NCBI GenBank assembly: GCA_022072175.1
Contig: JAJVIE010000001.1
Span: 186,728-250,727 of the forward strand
Direction of reading: 5' to 3'
Source: Candidatus Omnitrophota bacterium
GTDB taxonomy: Bacteria; Omnitrophota; Gorgyraeia; 2-02-FULL-51-18
DNA: 64,000 nt
The notes under the pieces were generated by a model. The model ran no database searches, was not told the DNA's origin, and saw nothing but the letters and a program-made list of their open reading frames with translations. Positions within the stretch are counted from its first letter, which is position 1. Each line of letters opens with the position of its first letter. A program made the position numbers and the translations under genes. Below, piece after piece: positions 8,494 to 14,925 of this stretch.

Positions 8494-10136
8494 GCCGGAG
8501 GCGTCCTGCCTCCGGAAACACGCTCGAGAGCCGCTTCGAGCGTCCCGAAATACGCTCCCGGCCCGATCTCATCGTATAGCCCGCTCCGGCGCATGAGCTT
8601 GAGCGGCTGCTCCTGCACGCCGACCAGGCAAAGTTCGATCCGGTTCCTTCGGCACTTGGCCGCGAAGGTCTTGAGCGCGTGCAGGCCCGTGGCGTCCATC
8701 ACCGGCACGCGGTTCATCTGCAGGATACGAGCCTTCGGACGCGATCCGGTCACCCGGTCCGCTTCTTCGAACTTGTGCGACACGCCGAAGAAGAACGGCC
8801 CGTTGATCCGGTAGAGCTCGACGCCCTCCGGCAGACGGCGCGCCACGCCGGAGGACTCCGGTCGGTCGGCCAGCTCGCGAGCGACCACGCTCACTTCGGT
8901 CACCTCGGCCATGCGCCGCATGAACGTGAACGCCGCCAGCACCATCCCCACCTCGATGGCGACGGTCAGGTCCACCAGCACCGTCAGCAGGAACGTCACC
9001 ACGAGCACGATCACGTCGCTCCGGGGACCTTTGAGCAGGTCACGGAAAGACCTCCACTCGCTCATGTGGTAGCAGACGACCGCCAAGATGCCCGCCAGGC
9101 AGGCCAGCGGGATCCTTTCGAGCCAGCGCCCGAAACACAGCACCGCCGCCAGCACCGTCAGCGCGTGCACGATCCCGGCGACGGGAGTACGCCCGCCGTT
9201 CTTGATGTTGGTGACCGTGCGCGCGATGGCGCCGGTGGCGGGGATGCCTCCGAACGACGAGGAGGCGATGTTGGCCACACCTTGAGCGATGAGCTCGGTG
9301 TTGGAGCGGTGACGGCCCCCGATGAGGCCGTCAGCGATCACCGCCGACAGAAGGGACTCGATGGCGCCCAAGAGCGCGATCGTGAAAGCCGGCTGTACCA
9401 GTGAGCACCATTCCGACCAGCCCAGGTCCGGCAAGCGCGGGGACGGCAGGGTCGCCGGCAGATGCCCGAAACGCGAGCCGATCGTCTCCACAGGCAGACC
9501 CAGCGCGGCGACGGCCGTCGTCGTGACCGCCAGCGCGACGATGGACCCGGGCACCCGCCGCGACACACGCGGCCACAAGGATACGATGATGACCGTTGCC
9601 AGCGCGATCGCGGCCGCCTGCGGCGTCCAGACGCCCAGATGGGCCGCGTACTCGGGCCATTTGTGCACGAACTCCGCCGGCACCTGGCCCATGCGCAACC
9701 CGAGCAGGTCCTTGATCTGCGAGGAGAAAATGATGACGGCGATGCCGCTGGTGAACCCCACGATGACCGGGTGAGGAACGAACTTGATGACCGCCCCCAG
9801 GCGTGCCACGCCCATGAGGACGAGGAAGACACCCGCAAGGGCCGTGGCGGCGATCAGGCCGTCGACACCGTACTGCGCGACGATGCCGCTGACGATGACG
9901 ATAAAGGCCCCTGTGGGCCCGCCGATCTGCACGCGACTACCGCCCAAGAGCGACACGCACAACCCCGCCACGACGGCCGTGACGATGCCTTTATCCGGAG
10001 CGACCCCCGAGGCGATGGCGAACGCGATGGCCAGCGGAACGGCTACGATACCGACGACGACGCCGGCGGTAAGGTCCGCGGCCAAAGCCGTACGGTCATA
10101 GGTGCGGAGCGTTGTGAGGAGCTTGGGTCTGAACAC
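8490..10136 (-). CDS. SulP-family anion permease with STAS domain
   Basis: Inner-membrane anion transporter of the SLC26/SulP family (sulfate, bicarbonate or related anions). The N-terminal half shows 10 or more hydrophobic segments starting with DLTAGVVVGIVAVPLAIAFA, the family signature. The last 120 residues form a STAS domain (VELYRINGPFFFG, then RVPVMDATGLHALK). The GTG at 10136 gives 548 residues; it is 15 bases after the upstream stop, so translation is likely coupled. It is the last gene of the haemerythrin operon, downstream of a GDT1-type transporter. The substrate is not evident. Sequence further upstream in this frame overlaps the neighbour gene and is not coding-like. Confidence 0.9.
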   Translation of the reverse strand: MFRPKLLTTLRTYDRTALAADLTAGVVVGIVAVPLAIAFAIASGVAPDKGIVTAVVAGLCVSLLGGSRVQIGGPTGAFIVIVSGIVAQYGVDGLIAATALAGVFLVLMGVARLGAVIKFVPHPVIVGFTSGIAVIIFSSQIKDLLGLRMGQVPAEFVHKWPEYAAHLGVWTPQAAAIALATVIIVSLWPRVSRRVPGSIVALAVTTTAVAALGLPVETIGSRFGHLPATLPSPRLPDLGWSEWCSLVQPAFTIALLGAIESLLSAVIADGLIGGRHRSNTELIAQGVANIASSSFGGIPATGAIARTVTNIKNGGRTPVAGIVHALTVLAAVLCFGRWLERIPLACLAGILAVVCYHMSEWRSFRDLLKGPRSDVIVLVVTFLLTVLVDLTVAIEVGMVLAAFTFMRRMAEVTEVSVVARELADRPESSGVARRLPEGVELYRINGPFFFGVSHKFEEADRVTGSRPKARILQMNRVPVMDATGLHALKTFAAKCRRNRIELCLVGVQEQPLKLMRRSGLYDEIGPGAYFGTLEAALERVSGGRTPPA

Positions 10137-10150
10137 GGCGGGGTGCTTCG

Positions 10151-10423
10151 TCAGATCTTGCCGGTCCACATCAGAAGGCCCATCAGCACGAACAGGGCGC
10201 CGCCTCCGTAGCGAAGGTACTCGGGCTTGAGAGTTTTGCCCAGCCAGGCGCCCAAGAGAACGGAGATCGCGGTGATCAGGGCGTAGGCCGCGACGGAGCC
10301 CACGAACACCGACCACGGTTTGCCTGTCTTGGAAGAAAGCCCAAGACCCACCATCTGGGTCTTGTCGGCCATCTCGGCCGCGAACACCGCCACGAACGCG
10401 CTCAAGATCACCCGCGCGTCCAC
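10151..10423 (-). CDS. Half-size GDT1/UPF0016-type cation transporter
   Basis: Membrane protein of 90 residues with three hydrophobic segments. It carries the family motif AEMADKTQM (E-x-x-D-K-T) in the first helix and ends MGLLMWTGKI. The UPF0016/GDT1 family transports Mn2+ or Ca2+; full-size members have two such motifs, so this single-motif form would need to dimerise. The start is a GTG with AGAAGGA eight bases upstream. It lies in an operon with the iron-protein-like genes, which suggests metal handling; that link is inference. It lies between a ferritin-like gene (4-base gap) and SulP. Confidence 0.85.
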   Translation of the reverse strand: MDARVILSAFVAVFAAEMADKTQMVGLGLSSKTGKPWSVFVGSVAAYALITAISVLLGAWLGKTLKPEYLRYGGGALFVLMGLLMWTGKI

Positions 10424-10427
10424 GGGG

Positions 10428-10652
10428 CTATTCCTTCTGACGCTTGAGGATGCGCAGGAGCTCTTCGCAGAGCTTGGCGTGCTTGGTCTCGTCGGCGACC
10501 AGTCTTTCCAGGTGGGGCACGACGGCGTGGTTGCCGTGGGACTTGCGGAGCTCAGCGAGGATGTGTTTGTACTCCTCGATGCTCTGCAGTTCGATGTCGA
10601 GCATCTTGGTGAAGCGCAGGTTCCACAGCTCGCGGTACAGTTGACGGTTCAT
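10428..10652 (-). CDS. Two-helix ferritin-like small protein (second of pair)
   Basis: 74 residues predicted as two long helices. Metal-ligand-like residues are spaced as in ferritin-like bundles: E and Y/H in LQSIEEYKHIL and an E-x-x-H in VADETKHAKLC. This resembles the two-helix subunits of encapsulated ferritins, which form four-helix sites only on dimerisation. The ATG directly follows the stop of the preceding paralogue (TAG-ATG), with GGGGAG just upstream, so the two are translationally coupled. I cannot align it to a named family; a bacterioferritin-domain fragment or rubrerythrin-like half is an alternative. No encapsulin gene is visible in the window. Confidence 0.55.
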   Translation of the reverse strand: MNRQLYRELWNLRFTKMLDIELQSIEEYKHILAELRKSHGNHAVVPHLERLVADETKHAKLCEELLRILKRQKE

Positions 10653-10877
10653 CTAGACGCTCCCCAGCCCGACGACCAGCTTGAGCAGTTCCGCGTGGCG
10701 GTGCGTATCCTCGATCAGGACTTTCATGATCTGGCGGATCCGCGTGGCATCCTTCTTGTCGAAGTACTCCATGTCCTTGCTGTTGAGGAAGTAGAGCGTC
10801 AGGACGTAGATGTCCGTCTCTTCCTCCTCGAGCATGTGGGCGATCTTCTTGATCAGCTCTTCCGACAATCTGGGCAT
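10653..10877 (-). CDS. Two-helix ferritin-like small protein (first of pair)
   Basis: 74 residues, again two predicted helices. A run of glutamates (MLEEEETDIYVL) is followed by IMKVLIEDTHRHAELL, which contains E-x-x-H. Its size and helix layout match the gene just downstream, although residue identity is low. The pair could form a heteromeric four-helix ferritin-like site. It sits 24 bases after the haemerythrin gene, and the whole block is under the CRP-type site at 11503-11516. The function is inferred from ligand pattern and context only. Confidence 0.5.
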   Translation of the reverse strand: MPRLSEELIKKIAHMLEEEETDIYVLTLYFLNSKDMEYFDKKDATRIRQIMKVLIEDTHRHAELLKLVVGLGSV

Positions 10878-10901
10878 GACGCTCGCGGACCCCCGGTTCT
10901 G

Positions 10902-11414
10902 TCACGCGCCCCGCACGGGAGCGGCGTGTTTCTTGATTATAAGCCAGCTGCCGACACGGTCCAAGAACTCCTTCTTCTCGTCGGGCCTGAAATGGTCCCA
11001 AGCGCGCTGCAGGAACGCCGCGCGCTCGCCCTCCTCGTGCAATCGCATCGCCAGCGCCAGCTCGCTCCCCTCTTGGAAGAGCCGCGCGATCCGTTGGCCG
11101 CGCGCGGCGGTACTGCCCCGACTCTCGAGACCCCGCAGCGCCCGCCTCAAGTGCCTGATGCCGCGCCGCAGGTCCTGGTGTTCGTGGCTGAACAGTCTCG
11201 TCAGCGGCCCCAGTCTCGGCATGCGGCGCGTCACGTAAGGGAAGATGACGCGCTCCTGCAGTTCGGTGTGCTCATGGGCGTGACCGTCCAGTCTACGAAG
11301 GACGTTGAGGGTATCGTGCACGTTACGGCGGAAAGACACCTTGCCCTCGTAGCGCAGGCGCGTCAGCGCCCGCTCGAGCTCGGCGTCGGAACCGCCGCCC
11401 CATGCCGACAACAC
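10902..11414 (-). CDS. Haemerythrin-like (HHE) domain protein
   Basis: 170 residues. Histidine/glutamate ligands of a diiron haemerythrin fold are visible in GHAHEHTELQERVIFPYV, FSHEHQDLRRGI and MRLHEEGERAAFL. Family members bind O2 or NO or protect iron-sulfur centres. The best start is a GTG at 11414; no ATG exists further upstream in frame, and the initiation signal is weak. It is the first gene of a five-gene operon (haemerythrin, two ferritin-like proteins, GDT1 half, SulP) downstream of the regulator gene, with its own CRP-type promoter. Whether it acts in iron or in NO/O2 response is undecided. Confidence 0.85.
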   Translation of the reverse strand: MLSAWGGGSDAELERALTRLRYEGKVSFRRNVHDTLNVLRRLDGHAHEHTELQERVIFPYVTRRMPRLGPLTRLFSHEHQDLRRGIRHLRRALRGLESRGSTAARGQRIARLFQEGSELALAMRLHEEGERAAFLQRAWDHFRPDEKKEFLDRVGSWLIIKKHAAPVRGA

Positions 11415-11474
11415 CTCTTTGGCCTTGATCCTGTGGATGGTCCCCCTCCCGGCCGTTCCTCCGGCCTTACAGGG

Positions 11475-11516
11475 AATCTACCGCGAACGTCACAGCGCGG
11501 CTGTGACGCGGGTCAC
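11475..11516 (-). promoter_or_regulatory. CRP/FNR-type operator plus -10 box for the haemerythrin operon
   Basis: The palindrome GTGACGCGGGTCAC (11503-11516) is centred 29.5 bases upstream of the first base of a TAGATT -10 box (11480-11475 on the minus strand), which equals position -41.5. A second palindrome, GTCACAG-N5-CTGTGAC, lies between them. The geometry is identical at three other promoters in the window, which makes chance unlikely. Confidence 0.75.
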
Positions 11517-12184
11517 TCGCCGGAGAGGATCTTCTGGAGACCGGGCTTGTTGAGCAGGACGATCTGGCGGGACTTGATGTCGATCAGATGCTTGCGCTTG
11601 AGCTCATAGAGGTGCCGGGCCACGGTCTCGCGGGCGGTGCCGATCCGCTGGGCGATCTCCTGCCGGGTGAACGGCACCTCCAGGGTATCCGAGCGGCTGT
11701 CCGCGCGCAGGTCGAGCAGGAACTTGACCAGGCGCTTGCGTACGTCGTTGAGCGAGACGTCCTCGACCAGACAGCTCAGCTTGCTGAGCTTCTCGGCGAA
11801 CAGACGGTTGAGCGCGTGGCTGACGTTCGTACGGGTATTGACGATGCGTACATAGCTGTCGCGCGACAGGAACCAGACGGTGGTCGGGACCACGGCCTCG
11901 GCCGAGGACGAGCAGGTCCAGGCGGCGGAGCCGGGGTTGCAGGCGCAGGTGTCGCCCGGCTCAAGGGTCTCGATGACCTGCTCTCGACCGGATGTGGACA
12001 TCCGGTAGACCTTGACACGTCCGGTCTTGACGATGAACACGCGCTCGCACGAAGCGGACTCATGGAAAAGCGCCTCCCCCTTGGCGAAGCTCTTCTCTCT
12101 CAGGCAGGCGCGGACCTCCTCGAGCTCCGACGGTGTCAGACCTTGCAGGAGCGGGACGTTCTTGAGCTGGATCGGCGTATCCAC
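11513..12184 (-). CDS. CRP/FNR-family transcription regulator with cysteine-rich sensor domain
   Basis: 223 residues: N-terminal cyclic-nucleotide-binding-type beta-roll (residues 10-115), long dimer helix, C-terminal winged helix near 172-200. The recognition helix reads RETVAR (185-190), like CRP, which predicts GTGA half-sites rather than the TTGAT of FNR. The normal effector segment is replaced by GDTCACNPGSAAWTC with C80, C82 and C91; C27, C46 and C138 are also present. This suggests a thiol, iron-sulfur or haem sensor rather than cAMP, but that is inference. The start is a GTG. Four GTGAY-N4-RTCAC sites at -41.5 in this window are its likely targets, the first overlapping its own stop codon. 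Confidence 0.9.
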   Translation of the reverse strand: MDTPIQLKNVPLLQGLTPSELEEVRACLREKSFAKGEALFHESASCERVFIVKTGRVKVYRMSTSGREQVIETLEPGDTCACNPGSAAWTCSSSAEAVVPTTVWFLSRDSYVRIVNTRTNVSHALNRLFAEKLSKLSCLVEDVSLNDVRKRLVKFLLDLRADSRSDTLEVPFTRQEIAQRIGTARETVARHLYELKRKHLIDIKSRQIVLLNKPGLQKILSGE

Positions 12185-12228
12185 AGCGACAATGCTCGCA
12201 CACCGCCGCCGCCGCGGACAACTGAAAT

Positions 12229-12942
12229 CTAGCCCTCCGCCCCCGCCCTCCTCAGAGCCGCTTCCGCGATGATCCGGGCCGCTTCCGCGGCGGGTGTCCG
12301 GTCGGTGTTGAGCACCAGGTCGTAACGCAGAGGGTCGTTGATATCGACGCTGAAGTTGCGTTTCACGTAGTCGGCCCGCCCGTCGTCCTCCTGCCGGATA
12401 AAAGCCTCGGCGCGTTCGGCGTCGTATCCGTAGTGGTCCATCACATGCCGGCGCCGCAAGGCCATCGAGCCGATCAGGCGGACGTGATAGCCGCCGCGGA
12501 CCTTGGCGGTCACCAGATGCGCGCCCCGGCCGACCAGCACCACATGGCCGGCCCGGGCCAGTCTCAGGATCGTCTCCGAGGTGCGCCGTACGAGGACCAG
12601 TGTCGGCGGACGCGTGCCGAGCACCTCATCGAGCAGGTCGGATAGCTCCGAGACGTGCCGCTCACCGAGATAGCGCTCGAGCTTCTCGGGCAGACCATGT
12701 TCGGCGATGACCTGAGCGGTCAACTGCTTGTCCATCAACACCCAAGGACAGCCCTGGGGTCCCGAACGGTCGTTGAGAAAGCGGACGATCTCCTCGGCGA
12801 TCGTCAGGCCCCAAGCGCCGGTCTGGCGTGAGATCGTGATGAAGGGCGCTGATGCCCGGTCCGATCCCCGGAGGGCCAACTCCTCGCGGACCCGGCATTC
12901 CATGTACTCGCGAAAAGCCTTGAGCGTCCTCTCTCCGGCCAT
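12229..12942 (-). CDS. Cytidylate-kinase-like family protein
   Basis: 237 residues. The protein starts MAGERTLKAF and contains FITISRQTGAWG, which resembles the degenerate P-loop of cytidylate-kinase-like proteins, then VLVGRGAHLV and VRLIGSMALRRRHVM with an RQEDDGRADYVK lid. These proteins are often annotated as kinases of unknown substrate. The ATG at 12942 has GGGAGG just upstream; longer frames start in non-coding-like sequence. It lies 19 bases after pckG and may be co-transcribed with it, hence under the same CRP-type site. It is not the housekeeping Cmk as far as I can tell. Confidence 0.8.
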   Translation of the reverse strand: MAGERTLKAFREYMECRVREELALRGSDRASAPFITISRQTGAWGLTIAEEIVRFLNDRSGPQGCPWVLMDKQLTAQVIAEHGLPEKLERYLGERHVSELSDLLDEVLGTRPPTLVLVRRTSETILRLARAGHVVLVGRGAHLVTAKVRGGYHVRLIGSMALRRRHVMDHYGYDAERAEAFIRQEDDGRADYVKRNFSVDINDPLRYDLVLNTDRTPAAEAARIIAEAALRRAGAEG

Positions 12943-12961
12943 GAGGCCTCCCTGAGCTTCC

Positions 12962-14752
12962 CTAGTCCCGGCGCCCGAACCTCTCGACGGCCGCCCGGTG
13001 CTCCTGCCGGAGCTCCGGAGGCAGGGTGGGCCCGATACGCTCGAGCCACGCCGCTTGGTCGTCGAGCTCCGCGCGCCATTCGTCAGGATCGATATCGAGC
13101 AATCCGGAACGCAAGGTCCGCTGGTCGATCGACGTTCCTTCAAGATCGAGCTCACCGGTCTCCGGCACCGTGCCGACCGGGGTTTGCCGGCCCGCGACGC
13201 GGCCTTCGGCCCGCGCGAGGATCCAGTTGAGCACGCGAAGGTTGTCACCGTAACCGGGCCACAGATAACGTCCCTGGGCGTCCTGACGGAACCAATTGAC
13301 ATGAAAGATCGCCGGCGGCCTGCTCAGGCGGCCGCCCATGTCCAGCCAGTGCCTGAGATAATCCCCCATGTCGTACCCGCAGAAGGGTAGCATCGCCATC
13401 GGATCTCTCCGCACCACGCCGACCTGTCCGGTCGCCGCCGCGGTGGTCTCGGAGGCCATCGTCGCGCCCACATAGACGCCGTGCCGCCAATCCCGCGCCT
13501 GATACACCAGCGGTTCCAAACGGGCCCGCCGGCCGCCGAACACGATCGCGCTCAGCGGAACACCGGCGGGATCCTCCCACTCCGGCGAGATGGACGGGCA
13601 CTGCCGCGCGGGAGCGGTGAAACGGCTGTTGGGATGAGCGCCTTTGACACCCGAGCCGGGCGTCCACCTGCGGCCGCGCCAGTCGGTCCCGGCCAGGGGC
13701 GGAGGCGTGCCCATCCCTTCCCACCAGACTCCGCCGTCATCGGTCCGGAGAACGTTGGTGAAGATCGTGTTGCGCCGCACGGCGGCCATCGCGTTGGGAT
13801 TGGTCAGATGGCTCGTGCCCGGAGCCACGCCGAAGATCCCGGCCTCCGGGTTGAGAGCGTACAATCGTCCGTCGGGCCCCGGACGCAGCCAGGCGATGTC
13901 ATCGCCGACGGTCCAGACCTTGTAACCGGACAACGCCGGAGGCGGCACCAGCATCGCGAGATTGGTCTTGCCGCACTGGCTCGGAAAAGCCGCGGCCAGG
14001 TACGAGACCTGTCCGCGCGGATCCTCGACGCCCATGATGAGCATGTGCTCGGCCATCCACCCCTCGTGCCGACCGAGCCAGGAAGCGATGCGCAGGGCGA
14101 GGCACTTCTTGCCCAACAGGACGTTGCCGCCATAGTTGGAGCCGACGCTCCAGATCGTATTGTCCTCCGGAAAATGACAGATGGCCCTGCGCTCGAGACT
14201 GAGATCGGCCCGCGCATGCACACCGCGCGTGAACGACCCCGATCCCCCGAGCTCTCGCAAGGCCACCGAGCCCATGCGCGTCATGATCCGCATGTTGAGC
14301 ACGACGTAGAGACTGTCGGTCAACTGCACGCCGACCTTCGCGAAAGCCGATCCGGGGATGCCCATCACGAAAGGCACCACGTACATCGTTCGGCCGCGCA
14401 TGGCCCCATCGAGCCAGCCGCCGAGCTTGCGGTAGGCCTCGGCGGGGTCCATCCAGTTGTTGAGCGGACCGGCGTCCCGACGGAGGCGGGTGCAGATATA
14501 GGTGAGGTTCTCGGTGCGCGCCACGTCGTTCTCGGCGCTGCGGGCCGAGTAACACCCCGGCCAGCGCTGGGGATCGAGGGGCTCCAGATCTCCCTGCGCG
14601 ACCGCTTGGCGGAGCAGGGCTTCGTTCTCGGCTTCGGAGCCATCGCACCAGACGACACGCTCCGGCCGGCAGAGCGCCTGCATCTCCGCGACCCAGGCCA
14701 GGAGCGCGGGGTGTGTGGTCGGTGCTGGGTTCATCACGATGGCTCCGCTCAT
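12962..14752 (-). CDS. pckG: Phosphoenolpyruvate carboxykinase (GTP)
   Basis: Gluconeogenic enzyme: oxaloacetate + GTP to PEP + CO2 + GDP. It has 596 residues, the normal length for the GTP class. The nucleotide-binding loop with its reactive cysteine is SQCGKTNLAM (C260, GKTN 261-264), and NPEAGIFGVAPGTS is also present. The ATG at 14752 is chosen because AAGGAG lies four bases upstream. The promoter has a CRP-type palindrome at -41.5 and a -10 TAGACT, giving a leader of about 40 bases. Its presence implies growth on organic acids or fatty acids, which fits the beta-oxidation operon at 29-33 kb. Confidence 0.96.
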   Translation of the reverse strand: MSGAIVMNPAPTTHPALLAWVAEMQALCRPERVVWCDGSEAENEALLRQAVAQGDLEPLDPQRWPGCYSARSAENDVARTENLTYICTRLRRDAGPLNNWMDPAEAYRKLGGWLDGAMRGRTMYVVPFVMGIPGSAFAKVGVQLTDSLYVVLNMRIMTRMGSVALRELGGSGSFTRGVHARADLSLERRAICHFPEDNTIWSVGSNYGGNVLLGKKCLALRIASWLGRHEGWMAEHMLIMGVEDPRGQVSYLAAAFPSQCGKTNLAMLVPPPALSGYKVWTVGDDIAWLRPGPDGRLYALNPEAGIFGVAPGTSHLTNPNAMAAVRRNTIFTNVLRTDDGGVWWEGMGTPPPLAGTDWRGRRWTPGSGVKGAHPNSRFTAPARQCPSISPEWEDPAGVPLSAIVFGGRRARLEPLVYQARDWRHGVYVGATMASETTAAATGQVGVVRRDPMAMLPFCGYDMGDYLRHWLDMGGRLSRPPAIFHVNWFRQDAQGRYLWPGYGDNLRVLNWILARAEGRVAGRQTPVGTVPETGELDLEGTSIDQRTLRSGLLDIDPDEWRAELDDQAAWLERIGPTLPPELRQEHRAAVERFGRRD

Positions 14753-14798
14753 GAGGCTCCTTGCGTCCGCCGCTCCGGGCGGTGGTGGGGACACCTCG

Positions 14799-14840
14799 AG
14801 TCTACATCCGGTCACGCCGCGCGGACGTGATACGCGTCAC
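14799..14840 (-). promoter_or_regulatory. CRP/FNR-type operator plus -10 box for pckG
   Basis: GTGATACGCGTCAC (14827-14840) is centred 29.5 bases upstream of the first base of TAGACT (14804-14799, minus strand), which equals -41.5. The site lies in the shared region with the divergent TPR gene, so it could also touch that promoter. Confidence 0.75.
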
Positions 14841-14913
14841 GCGCTCGGGCGCTGTCCCGGATAGTTTACTACGAAGAGGCCGCGCGTGCTTGGCGAGGGG
14901 GCCGCGCATCATC

Positions 14914-14919
14914 TATAAT
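14914..14919 (+). promoter_or_regulatory. -10 box, leaderless promoter of the TPR gene
   Basis: A perfect TATAAT ends six bases before the GTG at 14926. Transcription is expected to begin on the start codon, and there is no Shine-Dalgarno. Confidence 0.65.
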
Positions 14920-14925
14920 CGGACC

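Noticed and set aside
8490-10316. Longer SulP start at 10316
   Set aside because: The first 60 codons would overlap the GDT1-type gene, are Arg-rich and lack an initiation signal; the GTG at 10136 fits the family N-terminus.
10428-10877. Encapsulin cargo system
   Set aside because: The two-helix proteins resemble encapsulated ferritin subunits, but no encapsulin shell gene or C-terminal targeting tail is visible in the window, so the system was not called.
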